From Okeania sp. SIO2B3 (GTDB lineage Bacteria > Cyanobacteriota > Cyanobacteriia > Cyanobacteriales > Microcoleaceae): DNA of 42,825 nt. The notes beneath the pieces are model-generated. The model had not been told where the DNA came from. It made no database searches and was given only the letters and a program-made list of their open reading frames with translations. The position numbers and the translations under genes are program-made. Positions 25,035 to 34,534 of the stretch are shown piece by piece; within the stretch, counting starts at the first letter, position 1; each line of letters begins with the position of its first letter. The stretch is taken from contig NZ_JAAHGH010000063.1 in assembly GCF_010672525.1 (NCBI RefSeq), positions 1 to 42,825 on the forward strand, given 5' to 3'.

Positions 25035-25529
25035 TTACTTAATGTCACCCCAGATAATCTGAGACTTAAAGGTTTGAGAGTCAACAGGAAAGAGTGACAT
25101 ATTTTTTGCCGCCCAACTTTCTGCCTTAGAATTAGCTGGACTGTTTAAATTAAGTACATCTTTTGAATACTGAATGATCTTGCCAATTCTGATAACCAGT
25201 TGAGGTACTGTTTCTGCCATTGTCCAGTAACTACCCAAACAAACATCTTTGTTTGAGTAAACATTAGGGTGGAAAATAGGAGTCAAAAATTTAACACTAG
25301 GTTGTTCTCTTGGATATTGATTGCTAAGGGAAATTTCAACGCGATGGTTACTGCGGAACACAGGTTTTTTTTCCTTTAATTTTTCTATGCCTCGACAACG
25401 ATAGTCAATCACATATTGATAGGGGGGATTTCCAGTAGCTGAAGTAATTATTATAGAACCGCCAGCATTACCAACAAGCTCTAATAATGCTTGATGCTCA
25501 TTTCGCAATCGTTTTTCTCTTACACTCAT
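25035..25529 (-). CDS. E2-like ubiquitin-conjugating enzyme
   Basis: 164 residues, the length of a bare UBC fold. Eukaryote-like landmarks are in order: a first helix with RLRNEHQALLEL, YPREQPSVKFLTPIFHPNV with the HPN motif at 87-89, catalytic Cys97 in KDVCLGSYW, and LNLNSPANSKAESWA, equivalent to the LL..PN...PLN..A segment of eukaryotic E2s. All residues expected for thioester transfer are present. The ATG lies 2 bp behind the Ubl stop, and its ggagg ribosome-binding sequence is part of the Ubl's last codons, so the two are translationally coupled. Acts between the E1 (25812-26972) and the candidate RING-like E3s. Confidence 0.92.
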   Translation of the reverse strand: MSVREKRLRNEHQALLELVGNAGGSIIITSATGNPPYQYVIDYRCRGIEKLKEKKPVFRSNHRVEISLSNQYPREQPSVKFLTPIFHPNVYSNKDVCLGSYWTMAETVPQLVIRIGKIIQYSKDVLNLNSPANSKAESWAAKNMSLFPVDSQTFKSQIIWGDIK

Positions 25530-25531
25530 TT

Positions 25532-25786
25532 TTAACCTGCCTCCAGAATAGGATAAACTTCTACTACATCATCTGGCTCTATTCCCACTGAGCTTAAAGT
25601 TGCAGAACTATCTAATTGTTCACCTGTACGTTCCAAGCGTGCTGCATAATCAGCATTTGAAGGTAAATTCCACCTTTGTTGTGCGCTTTGCAAAACCTGT
25701 CCCACTGTTAGAGTAGGGGGCAAGCTAATAGCTGCTTTTCGAGTACCGTCGGCCATACGGACAACGAGAGATACAGAATCACTCAT
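25532..25786 (-). CDS. Ubiquitin-like modifier (beta-grasp)
   Basis: 84 residues with one beta-grasp domain of the YukD/ubiquitin type: strand VSLVVRMADGTRKAAISL, helix TVGQVLQSAQQRWNL, a middle region YAARLERTGEQL, and the last strand DDVVEVYPILEAG. The chain ends in Ala-Gly with no residues after the Gly, so it seems ready for adenylation by E1 without processing. A single domain distinguishes it from the two-domain ISG15-like modifiers of Bil operons. A strong taggaggaaat Shine-Dalgarno precedes ATG 25786, consistent with high expression. It follows the E1 gene by 25 bp. Confidence 0.9.
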   Translation of the reverse strand: MSDSVSLVVRMADGTRKAAISLPPTLTVGQVLQSAQQRWNLPSNADYAARLERTGEQLDSSATLSSVGIEPDDVVEVYPILEAG

Positions 25787-25811
25787 ATTATTTCCTCCTA
25801 TGTTTAGTTGT

Positions 25812-26972
25812 TTAGCAAAATTGAATGGCTATTTTACCTTTGCTAGTATCACACTGTAGAATTTCGTTCTGTGTTAAACACAAATCTGCTAATAAAGTTT
25901 GGGCAGATTTGTCCTGAAGAGTAAAATTTCTAATCACTTCAAAATCCCTTTCCTCATTTTCACACTTGGGGCAAGGAAGTTTCGATTCTGGGTATTGTCG
26001 CAGAAGTTGATTCACCTGTTCCTCATATCCACAATCATTACATTTCATCTTGCCAATAATTTCATTGCGCAGCCACAAAACTGGTTCAGAAAACCCTGAT
26101 TTTTCTAGATGTTTCAGAATTTCTACAACTGGTTTATTTGCCTCGTACTTAATACTAATAGTTGGTTCTATCGGCAAATCGTGAGCTGGACAATATTCCT
26201 GACGCTGAATTTGAACTTTAAAGGATGTCCAAGGATTTAAACTCAGAAAAATTTTTTCACCAGGATTAAGCATTCCTGCTTTGCCATGTAAATACAACAG
26301 TGCTTGGTGAACTTCCATCGCTGCTACAATAGAAGCAATAGGAGCTGTTGTCGGCATTGCCCTATCTGGAATATTGCGTTTCACACCCTGACAGGAATAT
26401 CGCTGATTACGCCTTTCCCACATTTTGTCACTGATACTACAGTCATAGCAAGCTGCTTCGCTTTTCGGATCGAAAAAACTTACTTCTCCTTGAGCAACAC
26501 CTATACCACCATTAACCCAGGGAATCCCTGCATAGTAAGCTGCTTGATTAATTGCCCACCGTGCATTAACACTATCAAGGCAACCAATAATAATGTCATG
26601 TTCTCTAACATTCCCAATCCCCAGGTCAAATTCTAGGTCTCCCTGAATTGCCTCAATAGAAATATCTGGATTAATTTCCAGCAGTTGCTGACGAGCTGCT
26701 TCTACTTTTGGTAAGTCTACATCTGACTCTCGAAATAAGACTGAGCGAGTTAGGTTAGTAATTGACACTGTGTCAAAATCAATGACAGTGATTTTACCAA
26801 CCCCAACAAGTGCTAAATTTTTAAGAACTTCGTTACCTAAAGCACCACATCCTGCTACCAATACTCTGGCATCTCTGAGTTTTTCCTGATTCCACCAGTC
26901 AATTAAGTGGTGACGAGCGTAACGAGTTTCTGGCTCTTCGCTAATATCAAAAAAATCTATAGATTCAAGCAT
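25812..26972 (-). CDS. E1-like ThiF/UBA activating enzyme with C-terminal zinc ribbon
   Basis: 386 residues. The ThiF-type adenylation domain has the nucleotide loop AGCGALGNE (40-48), acidic VIDFDTVSITNLTRS (63-77), K89 in LPKVEAA and D133 in GCLDSVNAR. Cysteines C175 and C178 (CYDC) pair with a later cluster as in zinc-binding E1-like proteins. C194 (RYSCQGVKR), followed by a Met/Pro/Thr-rich crossover (RAMPTTAPIASI), is the likely catalytic Cys that carries the Ubl thioester. The C-terminal 80 residues carry a second zinc ribbon (CNDCGY and CPKCEN, around 305-340), which is unusual and may recruit the E2. First gene of the operon, with a gggagaaa Shine-Dalgarno before ATG 26972. Confidence 0.9.
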   Translation of the reverse strand: MLESIDFFDISEEPETRYARHHLIDWWNQEKLRDARVLVAGCGALGNEVLKNLALVGVGKITVIDFDTVSITNLTRSVLFRESDVDLPKVEAARQQLLEINPDISIEAIQGDLEFDLGIGNVREHDIIIGCLDSVNARWAINQAAYYAGIPWVNGGIGVAQGEVSFFDPKSEAACYDCSISDKMWERRNQRYSCQGVKRNIPDRAMPTTAPIASIVAAMEVHQALLYLHGKAGMLNPGEKIFLSLNPWTSFKVQIQRQEYCPAHDLPIEPTISIKYEANKPVVEILKHLEKSGFSEPVLWLRNEIIGKMKCNDCGYEEQVNQLLRQYPESKLPCPKCENEERDFEVIRNFTLQDKSAQTLLADLCLTQNEILQCDTSKGKIAIQFC

Positions 26973-27519
26973 TTAGCATTTTCTCCCTACCCTATAATAT
27001 GATTGCTACAACCTAGAGTTTTTCTTAAAATAAAAGGTACTGATTAAGCGAACAGGGTGACAGTTGTCTCTCCAATCAACTTTCTGCACTTTCAACTTTC
27101 ACAAAAAAGCCGAGTTTCCCCTGTGTAGATAACTTTTTGTGCATAATTGCTAAAAACACAGTTTTCCCAGATCCACTTGGCCTAAGTATAATAACTGAGT
27201 AACTATTCATAAGTTCCGAATTAGTCTATTTGTTAACGTCCTAATGTAGCTTTTCTCATAAGTATGAGGTACATCTACTGATCCCCGACTATCCCTCTCA
27301 AAAAGCTATGCTTTTTGTTGGCTTCCTTTTTAAGGGGGCGGGGGGAATCTAAAACTCTACCTCGTAGATTAAAGAACTGCTATAATCCATCTTTCCTCAT
27401 AAATTCTGGCTTTGTCAGTAGGAATTGTTGGAAATTTTTCCTTAATTTGTTTGTAGGATTTGTAGGAAATGTACGATTTGTTTGCTATAATTCCTCAAAA
27501 CCCTAACATTTCCGAATAT
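26973..27519. other. Divergent control region between Ubl operon and NB-ARC gene
   Basis: It must hold the promoters of both divergent units; I cannot place them with confidence. It contains a relic of a P-loop GTPase gene (27076-27210) and a near-repeat ttgtaggatttgtaggaaat just upstream of the NB-ARC start. Confidence 0.5.
27076..27210 (-). pseudogene. N-terminal relic of a P-loop (double-GTPase-like) protein
   Basis: A 44-codon minus-strand frame with ATG at 27210 reads MNSYSVIILRPSGSGKTVFL, then AIMHKKLSTQGKLGFFVKVE, and a stop. The start MxxYSVIVLGPSGSGKTVFLASMYKKLS is what I recall for cyanobacterial DO-GTPase2-type proteins of conflict systems. The Walker A is intact apart from Gly to Arg just before PSGSGKT. 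The rest of the gene is gone. It lies 104 bp upstream of the E1 gene in the same direction, so it may once have been the first gene of the operon. Confidence 0.5.
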
Positions 27520-28870
27520 ATGGATATTCAAGAAGTTTTGAGGTTAGCTGAAGAGCTAATTTATGACCATACTGGAGAAAATTTAGACTATCTGCAAAAA
27601 ACTATATTGCAACGTACTTTAGAAAATCAGACTTACAAAAAAATTGCTGAGGAAACTTACGCTAGCGAAACTCATGTTAGGTATATCGGTGCTAAATTAT
27701 GGAAAATTTTATCGGAAATACTGGGTGAAAATATTACTAAAGCAAATTTTAGAACAATATTAGAAAATGCAAATATTTACAATTTTGCACCTGTTTTTTG
27801 TAGAGATAACGTAACAAGTAATATTAATATCTGTCCGTCAAACCCTCGCGCTTCCCCAACAACAACCAACCCTCCACAAACACCAACTCAAAATATTATC
27901 GACCTAGACAAAGCACCAGAAATTATCAACTTTTATGGTCGGATAGACGAACTTTCTACCTTATCAAAATGGATAATGAGCGATCGCCTTCGTGTAATCT
28001 CACTTTTAGGAATAAGTGGTATTGGCAAAACGACTCTTTCTCTACAATTAATCAAGCAAATCAAAACTAATTTTAATTACATCATTTATCGCACCCTCCG
28101 CTTTTCTCCCACCCTCACCACAACTCTCACTAACCTCCTGGAAATTTTCGCACCAGAAACAGAAACTTCAGACAATATCGAAACTCTTATATCGCAACTA
28201 CAAAAATACCTAGAAAAATATCGTTGCTGCATCATATTTGATGACGTACAAAAATTATTTGCTCCAGGAAAACTTGCAGGTCAATACAAATCTGGTTATG
28301 AAGATTATCGAGATTTTTTTCAACTACTTGTCACAGTCTCCCATCAGAGTTGTTTGCTATTAATAAGTAGAGAAAAAATTCCAGAAATTACCAAATTAGA
28401 AACAGAAAATTATCCAGTACGAACCTTAATTTTAGGAAGTTTAGGAGCTGCTGCAAATGAAATATGCCAAAAACGCCAATTAGTAGATCGAGAATCTTGG
28501 GAAAAATTGATCAATAATTATCAAGGAAATCCCCGATGGTTAGATATAGTAGCAACAACAATTCAAGAATTATTTGGCGGTCAAGTAGCAGAATTTCTGG
28601 AATATCAAACCCTAATTTTACCAGAAGCATTACAAGCAGAATTAGAACAACAATTGCAGCATTTATCTCCTGTGGAAATCAGAATTATGGAGCAAATTGC
28701 CAATCAAAGCCAACCTATTTCAATAGGAGAAATAATTAGAAAGTCAGAACTATCTATTCAGGAATCTGTAAACGTAATTCAATCCCTGAAAAAACGGTTA
28801 TTATTAGATGGGCAGTCAGAGAATAATTTGACCGTATTTACTCTTAATCTTGTTTGGAAGCAATATTTAA

Positions 28871-28896
<26 letters not shown>
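27520..28896 (+). CDS. NB-ARC (STAND) ATPase with N-terminal HTH, C-terminus replaced by MITE
   Basis: 458 residues from ATG 27520 (MDIQEVLRLAEELIYDHTGE), the usual family start; an ATG at 27469 would add 17 atypical residues. Residues 1-85 are the helical HTH-like module found at the front of cyanobacterial STAND proteins (YKKIAEETYASETHVRYIGA). The NB-ARC domain follows: FYGRIDEL (138-145), Walker A LGISGIGKTT (163-172), Walker B CIIFDD (237-242), an arginine-sensor region LLISREK, and a winged-helix part to about 450. Relatives usually continue here into WD40 or other sensor repeats. In this gene the frame enters a MITE at 28871, which encodes the last residues SSLVEQL and the stop. It is therefore probably a truncated sensor, oriented away from the Ubl operon. 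Confidence 0.8.
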
Positions 28897-29009
<113 letters not shown>

Positions 29010-29147
29010 TAAAAAATAAATTTGAAAAATTTGAAAGTATCAAGGAATTGTAGGAGCGATTAGATAAAGCAGATGAAGAAGTTTCAACTTGAAATATCAT
29101 GTTTTTTTCTTAACTCTGTTAATGCAACACGAGCAGGTTTTCCATGA

Positions 29148-29300
29148 CGCGGTTTTATATTTGTTAAATTAGTTAATGGAGAACCACCACAATATGCTCT
29201 TTCAAAAATGTTTATTACTATTAATCCTGGTAATGAACTTTATGATGTGCTTAGAATTCTCAAACGCTTAACTCAAATTGCGTTAGAAGGAATTGATTGA
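29148..29300 (+). pseudogene. Coding relic, strand uncertain
   Basis: The plus strand is open for 50 codons: RGFIFVKLVNGEPPQYALSK, then MFITINPGNELYDVLRILKR, and LTQIALEGID before TGA at 29298. The minus strand over 29085-29245 is open too (ERAYCGGSPLTNLTNIKPR, HGKPARVALTELRKKHDISS). Only one can be real. The plus reading has a more protein-like helix pattern. Not recognised. Confidence 0.3.
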
Positions 29301-29464
29301 AAAAGGCAGAAGGCAGAAGGCAAAAAGGAAAATTCCTTATGGATAAGTCTTCAACACGCCACAGGGTATTCAACCCGTAAAAGAAAAGATAAAGTAAATA
29401 AAGCAGGAGTTAGGAGACAAAATTAATTAGTGATGGATTGATAGATTAATAATCTAATCTATAT

Positions 29465-29560
29465 TTATCAAAATAATTGGGTCGCGCCACTCCGCCTTTT
29501 AAGGGGAAATATTTTTGGAGAGTTGCTCACTCATCCCCGTTACAAAAATAACTTCTGACT
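29465..29560. repeat. Dispersed repeat, second copy of 16298-16440 type
   Basis: atcaaaataattgggtcgcg at its start and aacttctgacttcgttaac at its end match 16298-16440. It abuts the stop codon of the glycosyltransferase gene. Confidence 0.75.
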
Positions 29561-29563
29561 TCG

Positions 29564-32500
29564 TTAACCACCTGAAAAATAGCAATGATAAAGCTGATAT
29601 TTATACCCATCTATTAATGGAAATTCACCTTTGTCAACCAGGCATTTTTCTACTGCTATATTAAAATCACTCGCAAAATTTACTAACCATAAATCAAAAG
29701 GATATTCCAGTCTATTGATAATTTTGTGAAGTGAATTTACAGTATTTTCTCTATCGGTTTTTTGCTCTACTAAAATAAATTTGATAGGCTCTAAATGTTT
29801 TTCCTGACAAATACTCTCTTTTCTACATTTTTGCTGAAATTTTTTTCTCATATTCCAAGCTATTCCCATGAATTCTCCAGTTTCAACATGGGTATAATAA
29901 GTCGTAGCAATAACTATTGGTTTGTCAGATTTTTTTTCTATGAGAGAAACAAATAAATCTGGTCGATAATATTTTTGATAGCCTAAATTTGAAACAACAG
30001 TTAAGCCACTTAATAAAGCCATTAACCAAATTAAAATTACGGCTTTTTTGCCCGTAGTTGTGCAAATATAAACATTCAAAAATTTACTTTTAACAAACTG
30101 CTGATTAAAAATTTGTGCGAGTATTGCTGCTACTAAAATAATTACTGCTGGAAAATAAATAAAGCTGTAACGCGCACCTCTAGTTAGGTCAATACCGAAA
30201 ATATAAGTAAAACTAAAAAATAATAATGTACTAGCTAATATGACTCCGGCAAAAGTAATGAAAGAAATACTAATATCGGAATTTTTTAAACAATTAATAG
30301 TGCCACTAATAAATAGAGGAAATAGCCAGATTAAAAATAAAATCATCACCACAACAGAAATAATTGCTATGGGAAAAATCGGAGATTCTATCGGCAATAA
30401 AAATAACATAGTAATCCCTGTAGCCAGGAATTGAAAAATCGGACTGAGCAAACTTTTTAAGTTATCATCGCTAATCGAAATCCATTTTGTTAATTCACTG
30501 CTATAACCATTTTTCCAAAAAGGCAGCCAAACTAAACCACCAGCTAAAGTTCCCAAAATTACTATGTAGAAATTAGCAAGTGATTTGATGAGAGTATGGA
30601 GAGAAAATTTACTTGATTTTTTTACTTTTAAGCTAGAAAAGTTATCTTTTTCTTTTGAGTTTAATACCCCACCGTATACAGGGTTTTGAAAATTGGTAGA
30701 AGTTTGAGTCCCCATCAACTTTTTCCTTCTTTCTTCTTCCTTTTTCTCTCTTCCTTCTTTGGTAAAAGTTTGAGTCTCCATTAATTTTTTTCTTCTTACT
30801 TCTCCCCTATTTTCTCTTTCTGATTCAACTTTTTCTTTTGAATTTAATACCCCGCCATCTATAGGGTATTTAAAATTGGTAGAAGTTTGAGTATCCATCA
30901 AATTTTTCCTTTTTTCTTCTTCCTGATTCCCTCTTCCTTCTTCTGAGTTTAATACCCCGCCGTCTACACTATTCCCTCTTCCTTCTTCTGGGTTTAATAC
31001 CCCGCAGTTTACAGGGTTTTGAAAATTGCTAGAAGTTTGAGTATCCATTAAATTTTTCCTTATTCCTTCTTCCTTATTCCCTCTTCCTTCTTTGCTAGAA
31101 TTTTGAGTATCCATCAAATTTTTCCTTCTTTCTTTTTCCTGACTCCCTCTTCCTTCTTTGCTAGAAGTTTGAGTATCCATCAAATTTTTCCTTCTTTCTT
31201 TTTCCTGACTCCCTCTTCCTTCTTTGGTAAAAGTTTGATTTCCCATCAATTTCTTCCTTTCTCCTTCTTCCTTATTCCCTCTTCCTTCTTTGCTAGAAGT
31301 TTGAGTATCCATTAAATTTTTCCTTCTTTCTTTTTCCTTATTCCCTTTTCCTTCTTTGGTAAAAGTTTGATTTCCCATCAATTTCTTCCTTTCTCCTTCT
31401 TCCTGATTCCCTCTTCCTTCTTTGCTAGAAGTTTGAGTATCCATTAAATTTTTCCTTCTTTCTTTTTCCTTATTCCCTCTTCCTTCTTTGGTAAAAGTTT
31501 GAGTATCCATCAAATTTTTCCTTCTTTCTTTTTCCTTATTCCCTCTTCCTTCTTTGGTAAAAGTTTGAGTATCCATCAAATTTTTCCTTCTTTCTTCTTC
31601 CTGATTCCCTCTTCCTTCTTTGGTAAAAGTTTGATTCCCCATCAATTTCTTCCTTTCTCCTTCTTCCTGATTCCTTCTTCCTTCTTTGGTAAAAGTTTGA
31701 TTCCCCATCAATTTCTTCCTTTCTCCTTCTTCCTGATTCCCTCTTCCTTCTTTGCTAGAATTTTGAGTATCCATCAATTTCTTCCTTTTTCCTTCTTGCT
31801 TCTTGCTTCTTCCTTCTTCAAAAAAAAATAGAGAAATTAATACCATTGCTTCAGCGCAGAGAGTCAAAATAAAAAAATAGTGGGTGGCAATACCTAAACT
31901 ATTAACTACAACCCAAATAAATGCTGTGAAAATTGGCAAAGATTGACCTTCCTGAAAATGGCGAATACTAATAATTAAACAACAAAAAGAAGCAATAACA
32001 AATAAAATAGCTAAAGTATAATGACGAGCCTCTTGAGCAAGATAAATACCATAAGGAGAAACAGCCATTATTGCAGCAGCAAATTGTCCTACTAACCGAG
32101 AATGAAAAGCCAACCTAGCCAAACCATAAATAGCAGGAATAGAAACAACACCAAAAATAACACTCAAAGACCGCGCACCCCATAGAGAAACGAACTCCCC
32201 TTCAGCAGAAAAAAACTGCATCCACCAATGAGTCAAGATAAAATAGACAGGTGGGTGGTTACTATAAGTTAATAAATTATCAACTACATTATTAATATCA
32301 GTATTGACATTAAACTGTAGGGGTTGGAGTAACATCTCCGGAGCGATCGCTCGATCTAGCGGTACATCCTGGAAACTATTACCCAAACTAAAAACCAAAG
32401 TAGAAAATTCATCCGTCCAAGGTGGTTTACCATCTAAATTAGTCAGACGTAAACAAGTAGCTATAGCTATCCAAACTAGCAAAAGTAACCATTGACTGTG

Positions 32501-32593
32501 TAAACTCCTGCGCCAAAAGTTGACTATTTTCTGAATATCTTGATTAAACTTTCTCACTCTTACTTTTAACCTAATAAATATGACCGCTTTCAA
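29564..32593 (-). CDS. GT-C membrane glycosyltransferase (PMT/ArnT-like) with 22-residue repeat insertion
   Basis: 1009 residues as read, with many transmembrane helices. The first loop carries the GT-C acidic motif [13 protein letters not shown] and later [14 protein letters not shown], as in dolichyl/polyprenyl-phosphate-sugar transferases of the GT39/GT83 type (Pfam PMT_2-like). Such enzymes transfer a lipid-linked sugar to an acceptor on the outer face of the membrane; donor and acceptor are unknown. Between the helix ending [13 protein letters not shown] (about residue 255) and the next one ([20 protein letters not shown]) lies a hydrophilic insertion of about 380 residues, built of 22-residue repeats. 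Without it the protein would be about 630 residues, the family norm. The start overlaps cofH by 14 bp on the other strand; an in-frame GTG at residue 12 (VRKFNQDIQ) may be the true start. Confidence 0.8.
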   Translation of the reverse strand: MKAVIFIRLKVRVRKFNQDIQKIVNFWRRSLHSQWLLLLVWIAIATCLRLTNLDGKPPWTDEFSTLVFSLGNSFQDVPLDRAIAPEMLLQPLQFNVNTDINNVVDNLLTYSNHPPVYFILTHWWMQFFSAEGEFVSLWGARSLSVIFGVVSIPAIYGLARLAFHSRLVGQFAAAIMAVSPYGIYLAQEARHYTLAILFVIASFCCLIISIRHFQEGQSLPIFTAFIWVVVNSLGIATHYFFILTLCAEAMVLISLFFFEEGRSKKQEGKRKKLMDTQNSSKEGRGNQEEGERKKLMGNQTFTKEGRRNQEEGERKKLMGNQTFTKEGRGNQEEERRKNLMDTQTFTKEGRGNKEKERRKNLMDTQTFTKEGRGNKEKERRKNLMDTQTSSKEGRGNQEEGERKKLMGNQTFTKEGKGNKEKERRKNLMDTQTSSKEGRGNKEEGERKKLMGNQTFTKEGRGSQEKERRKNLMDTQTSSKEGRGSQEKERRKNLMDTQNSSKEGRGNKEEGIRKNLMDTQTSSNFQNPVNCGVLNPEEGRGNSVDGGVLNSEEGRGNQEEEKRKNLMDTQTSTNFKYPIDGGVLNSKEKVESERENRGEVRRKKLMETQTFTKEGREKKEEERRKKLMGTQTSTNFQNPVYGGVLNSKEKDNFSSLKVKKSSKFSLHTLIKSLANFYIVILGTLAGGLVWLPFWKNGYSSELTKWISISDDNLKSLLSPIFQFLATGITMLFLLPIESPIFPIAIISVVVMILFLIWLFPLFISGTINCLKNSDISISFITFAGVILASTLLFFSFTYIFGIDLTRGARYSFIYFPAVIILVAAILAQIFNQQFVKSKFLNVYICTTTGKKAVILIWLMALLSGLTVVSNLGYQKYYRPDLFVSLIEKKSDKPIVIATTYYTHVETGEFMGIAWNMRKKFQQKCRKESICQEKHLEPIKFILVEQKTDRENTVNSLHKIINRLEYPFDLWLVNFASDFNIAVEKCLVDKGEFPLIDGYKYQLYHCYFSGG
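30637..31774 (-). repeat. In-frame 66-bp coding repeat array
   Basis: About 15 units. The first 11 are exactly 22 residues ([20 protein letters not shown] plus KL or NL). Two main flavours alternate, MDTQ and MGNQ starts with FTKEG or SSKEG. The last four are variants containing [13 protein letters not shown]. The DNA is made of ggaagaagg and ggaagaggg motifs, like the intergenic tandem repeats of this window. All units keep the frame. Confidence 0.95.
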
Positions 32594-33755
32594 CTTGACA
32601 AACCAAAACCTAGAGACAATTTTAAATCGCGCTTTAGAAGGTTATGACCTATCTACAGCAGAAACACTATTATTGTTATCCCCAACTTCTCAAGCAAATT
32701 TCGGAAAACTTCCCTTAACTCAACTTCCCACAGAAATAACCACTATCCAGAAAACGGCAGACAAACTCCGACAACAACAAGTAGGAGATACTGTTACTTA
32801 CGTTATCAACCGGAATATAAATTTCACCAATATCTGCGAACAACATTGTAGTTTTTGTGCTTTTCGTCGAGATGAGGGAGACGCGGGTGCTTTTTGGTTA
32901 GATATTGGTCAAATTCTGGAAAAAGCTAATGATGCGGTGCAACGAGGAGCAACAGAAATTTGTATGCAGGGAGGATTAAATCTTCAAGCTAAAGTTGCAG
33001 GTAAATCTTTATCTTATTATTTGCAAATAGTAAAAGGTATTAAAGATGAGTTTCCTCAATTACATTTACACGCTTTTTCTCCCCAAGAAGTACAGTTTAT
33101 TGCCAGAGAAGATGGCGTGAGTTATGAATATGTAATTGCTGCTTTGCGGGATGAGGGGGTCGGGTCGATGCCAGGTACTGCTGCGGAAGTTTTGGATGAT
33201 GCAGTCAGAAGAGTTATTTGCCCAGAAAAAATTGATACAGCGACTTGGTTAGAAATAGTCAGCACAGCACATCGCTTGGGAATGCCAACCACAAGCACAA
33301 TGTTGTGCGGTCATATTGAAACCCCTCAACAACAAATTTTACATTTGGAGAAATTACGATCGCTCCAACAAACTGCCATTGAAAAAAATTATCCGGCGAG
33401 AATAACAGAATTTATTTTATTACCCTTTGTCGGTCAAGAAGCACCTGCACCTTTGCGTCGGAGAGTGGGACGTGACCAACCTGTTTTGCTGAATGTTTTG
33501 TTATTAACAGCAGTATCGAGAATATTTTTAGGAAATTGGATTATTAATCATCAACCAAGTTGGGTAAAAATTGGTTTGGATGGAGCAAAAGAGGCGTTGA
33601 AGTGGGGGTGTAATGATATTGGCGGTACGTTAATGGAGGAACATATTACAACAATGGCAGGTGCTGTTGGGGGTACTTGTATGGAAGTCGAAAATTTGCA
33701 AGAAACTATTAGGAGTTTAGGAAGAAGCGATCGGCAAAGGGATACGGTTTATTGA
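32580..33755 (+). CDS. cofH: FO synthase subunit 2 (CofH, radical SAM)
   Basis: 391 residues. CxxxCxxC cluster C86, C90, C93 (CEQHCSFC). Family strings [33 protein letters not shown] and [13 protein letters not shown] are present, and further on [10 protein letters not shown] and EFILLPFVG. With CofG it makes the deazaflavin FO from tyrosine and the ribityl-diaminouracil intermediate. In cyanobacteria FO serves as a photolyase antenna or F420 precursor. CofG is not in this window. Length and motif order are normal for CofH. ATG 32580 lies inside the first codons of the divergent glycosyltransferase frame, so the two promoters must overlap the neighbouring coding regions or one of the starts is annotated too long. 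Confidence 0.93.
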   Translation: MTAFNLTNQNLETILNRALEGYDLSTAETLLLLSPTSQANFGKLPLTQLPTEITTIQKTADKLRQQQVGDTVTYVINRNINFTNICEQHCSFCAFRRDEGDAGAFWLDIGQILEKANDAVQRGATEICMQGGLNLQAKVAGKSLSYYLQIVKGIKDEFPQLHLHAFSPQEVQFIAREDGVSYEYVIAALRDEGVGSMPGTAAEVLDDAVRRVICPEKIDTATWLEIVSTAHRLGMPTTSTMLCGHIETPQQQILHLEKLRSLQQTAIEKNYPARITEFILLPFVGQEAPAPLRRRVGRDQPVLLNVLLLTAVSRIFLGNWIINHQPSWVKIGLDGAKEALKWGCNDIGGTLMEEHITTMAGAVGGTCMEVENLQETIRSLGRSDRQRDTVY

Positions 33756-33968
33756 AGTCATAAGTCAGAAGTTTGAAGTTTGAAGTATTTGTAGCTTGGG
33801 TTGAGGTGACGTTCGCTCCGCTTATCCGCAGGATAAACCCAACACATTTGTAAAAGCTATGTATAGGTTTTGTTGGGTTAAGCTATAGCGCAACCCAACC
33901 TACAACTCCGCGTTAAAATCCGCGAATTGTTATTTAATCTGCCTGTAAAACATTTAGGCGAAAAGTCA

Positions 33969-34100
33969 TTACCTTTGCCGTACTACACTTCCTTGTGCGT
34001 CGGAAACGTAGGGAACTGAAGCTAGATAGTATGTGTTCTCTTGCTTTCCAATAATGTTACGCTCTTGAAGTGCCGAATGTGGGTTAAAAGCGTACCTCAC
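33969..34100 (-). CDS. Possible small protein or C-terminal relic, 43 residues
   Basis: Minus-strand frame with a GTG start reads VRYAFNPHSALQERNIIGKQ, then ENTYYLASVPYVSDAQGSVV and RQR. It is open further upstream to about 34165. Amino-acid use is strikingly protein-like. The NTYYLASVPY string faintly recalls phycobilisome linker domains (NTYFTKLVPY), but that alone does not establish identity. Confidence 0.35.
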   Translation of the reverse strand: MRYAFNPHSALQERNIIGKQENTYYLASVPYVSDAQGSVVRQR

Positions 34101-34158
34101 TATCCTAAAAAGTGCTGTAATATACAAAGCCTTATCAGCACAGCAATATTTTATAAAA

Positions 34159-34534
34159 ATGGAAAAATATTACAACTGGTTGGCTTTGTTGCATGAAAGT
34201 AGCGTTCTTAACATCCATTCCGCAGCTATATCGCTCTCTTTCTATAGATTGATGTTCTATTCATCTATTGGACAATAGTTATTGAACTACCTATAAAACC
34301 TCAAAGCCTTTACAGGTAAAAGTTTCAGCCTTTTTCTGTCAAAAATTGATGTTCTATTCATTTATTGTCCAATAGTTACAGCAGTTTCCACAGATTATGA
34401 AGTACATATGCGGAGCAAGTGCGGCAGCTATATACTTTCATGCAACAAAGCCTAACTGGTTTATTGCTGTTGACGCAGATAGTGAAGAGTATTCAATCGA
34501 CTTATCCCTAGAAGGTTTAGTTCAGAAAATCTGA
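34159..34534 (+). pseudogene. Small ORF split by a MITE insertion
   Basis: Removing 34182-34461 (the element plus one copy of the aactggtt duplication) joins atggaaaaatattacaactg to gtttattgctgttgac and restores a 31-codon frame, MEKYYNWFIAVDADSEEYSI, DLSLEGLVQKI, stop at 34534. The frame is open further upstream too. Family unknown. Confidence 0.45.
34182..34453. mobile_element. MITE with ggctttgttgcatgaaagta ends
   Basis: Perfect 20-base inverted ends ggctttgttgcatgaaagta (34182-34201) and tactttcatgcaacaaagcc (34433-34452), flanked by 8-bp direct repeats aactggtt (34174-34181 and 34454-34461). The interior has two copies of ttgatgttctattcat and a dispersed repeat gcggagcaagtgcggcagct. Confidence 0.9.

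Noticed and set aside
30637-31774. CRISPR-like array
   Set aside because: Units are contiguous 66-bp in-frame coding repeats without unique spacers, so this is not CRISPR. No CRISPR array was seen anywhere in the window.
31103-31831. Plus-strand open frames rich in [11 protein letters not shown]
   Set aside because: Reverse-strand shadows of the 66-bp coding repeat in the glycosyltransferase gene.
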